In this document: one piece after another, positions 36,786 through 37,091 of the stretch
How the letters are laid out: each line of letters opens with the position of its first letter
How positions within the stretch are numbered: the first letter of the stretch is position 1
Assembly (NCBI GenBank): GCA_031256235.1
Contig: JAIRQZ010000030.1
Span: 1 to 37,091 of the forward strand
Origin: Christensenellaceae bacterium
GTDB lineage: Bacteria > Bacillota > Clostridia > Christensenellales > UBA1242
DNA length: 37,091 bases
Direction of reading: 5' to 3'
Program-made: the position numbers and the translations under genes
The notes under the pieces: model-generated
Database searches by the model: none
Told to the model about the DNA's origin: nothing
Seen by the model: only the letters and a program-made list of their open reading frames with translations

Positions 36786-37091
36786 TAATCGGACTATGTG
36801 GCAAGGTCGGCAGTGGAAAGACCTATATAGGTAAACAACTGTCCGAATTGACGGGCTTTCGGTTTGTAAAACTTGATTACCATGCTGGGAAAGTGGTAAA
36901 CATACCGTTTCTTAAGGGGATACTGCAAAGGCGTATCAAAAACAAAATCCCGCGCGCGACCGAAAACATACAACTTTTCCCGCTTTTAAAAAACATGGAT
37001 AAGCCCTTTAGCAACTTTGAATTTTATATGTTCAAACGCTTTTTGAACAAGCGACTTAAAAAACTGATGCGCAAAAACGAAAACCTAATTA
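36782..37091 (+). CDS. P-loop kinase, possibly dephospho-CoA kinase-like (3' truncated by window edge)
   Basis: MIIGLCGKVGSGKTYIGKQLSELTGFRFVKLDYH: Walker A; open to window end. Confidence 0.6.
   Translation, partial: MIIGLCGKVGSGKTYIGKQLSELTGFRFVKLDYHAGKVVNIPFLKGILQRRIKNKIPRATENIQLFPLLKNMDKPFSNFEFYMFKRFLNKRLKKLMRKNENLI

Noticed and set aside
1-37091. CRISPR arrays, rRNA genes, prophage
   Set aside because: No regularly spaced repeats, rRNA motifs or phage structural genes were seen.

Overview
The window is a chromosomal segment from a bacterium that looks like an uncultured spore-forming Clostridia/Firmicutes relative. This assignment rests on zinc-type S14, Veg, a SipL-like DUF3794+LysM protein and SpoIIR. 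Most of it is housekeeping: the S10-spc ribosomal protein operon (rpsJ to rplO, secY, adk, map), a sporulation block (veg, sipL-like, spoIIR), nrdDG, a type IIA topoisomerase pair, ruvX and rpsB-tsf-frr-uppS. Accessory genes at the left end are a tRNA-Arg(CCT), a MntA/HepT (MNT-HEPN) toxin-antitoxin pair and a locus of three T4SS-pilin-like (VirB2/TrbC-like) genes.

The standout observation is in the pilin locus. Two divergent pilin genes face away from a 109-bp segment (1748-1856) bounded by a perfect 79-bp inverted repeat (1669-1747 / 1857-1935). The repeat includes the RBS and the first codons of both genes. The segment carries one recognisable outward promoter, aimed at the minus-strand gene. 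The architecture fits an invertible-promoter (phase-variation) switch selecting one of two pilins. The two terminators are also perfect 32-bp inverted copies. No invertase gene is visible in the window, so inversion is a hypothesis.

Other notable points: at least six candidate leaderless transcripts with a -10 box 5-7 nt before the start codon; an L30 with a ~200-aa N-terminal extension carrying two DxDxDG motifs; a ParC/GyrA-like protein with a ~245-aa acidic N-terminal extension; DUF1292 paralogs, one fused to a zinc ribbon; and missing canonical operon members (pyrH; infA-rpmJ-rpsM-rpsK-rpsD-rpoA-rplQ). All calls come from reading sequence and motifs; no database search was run.
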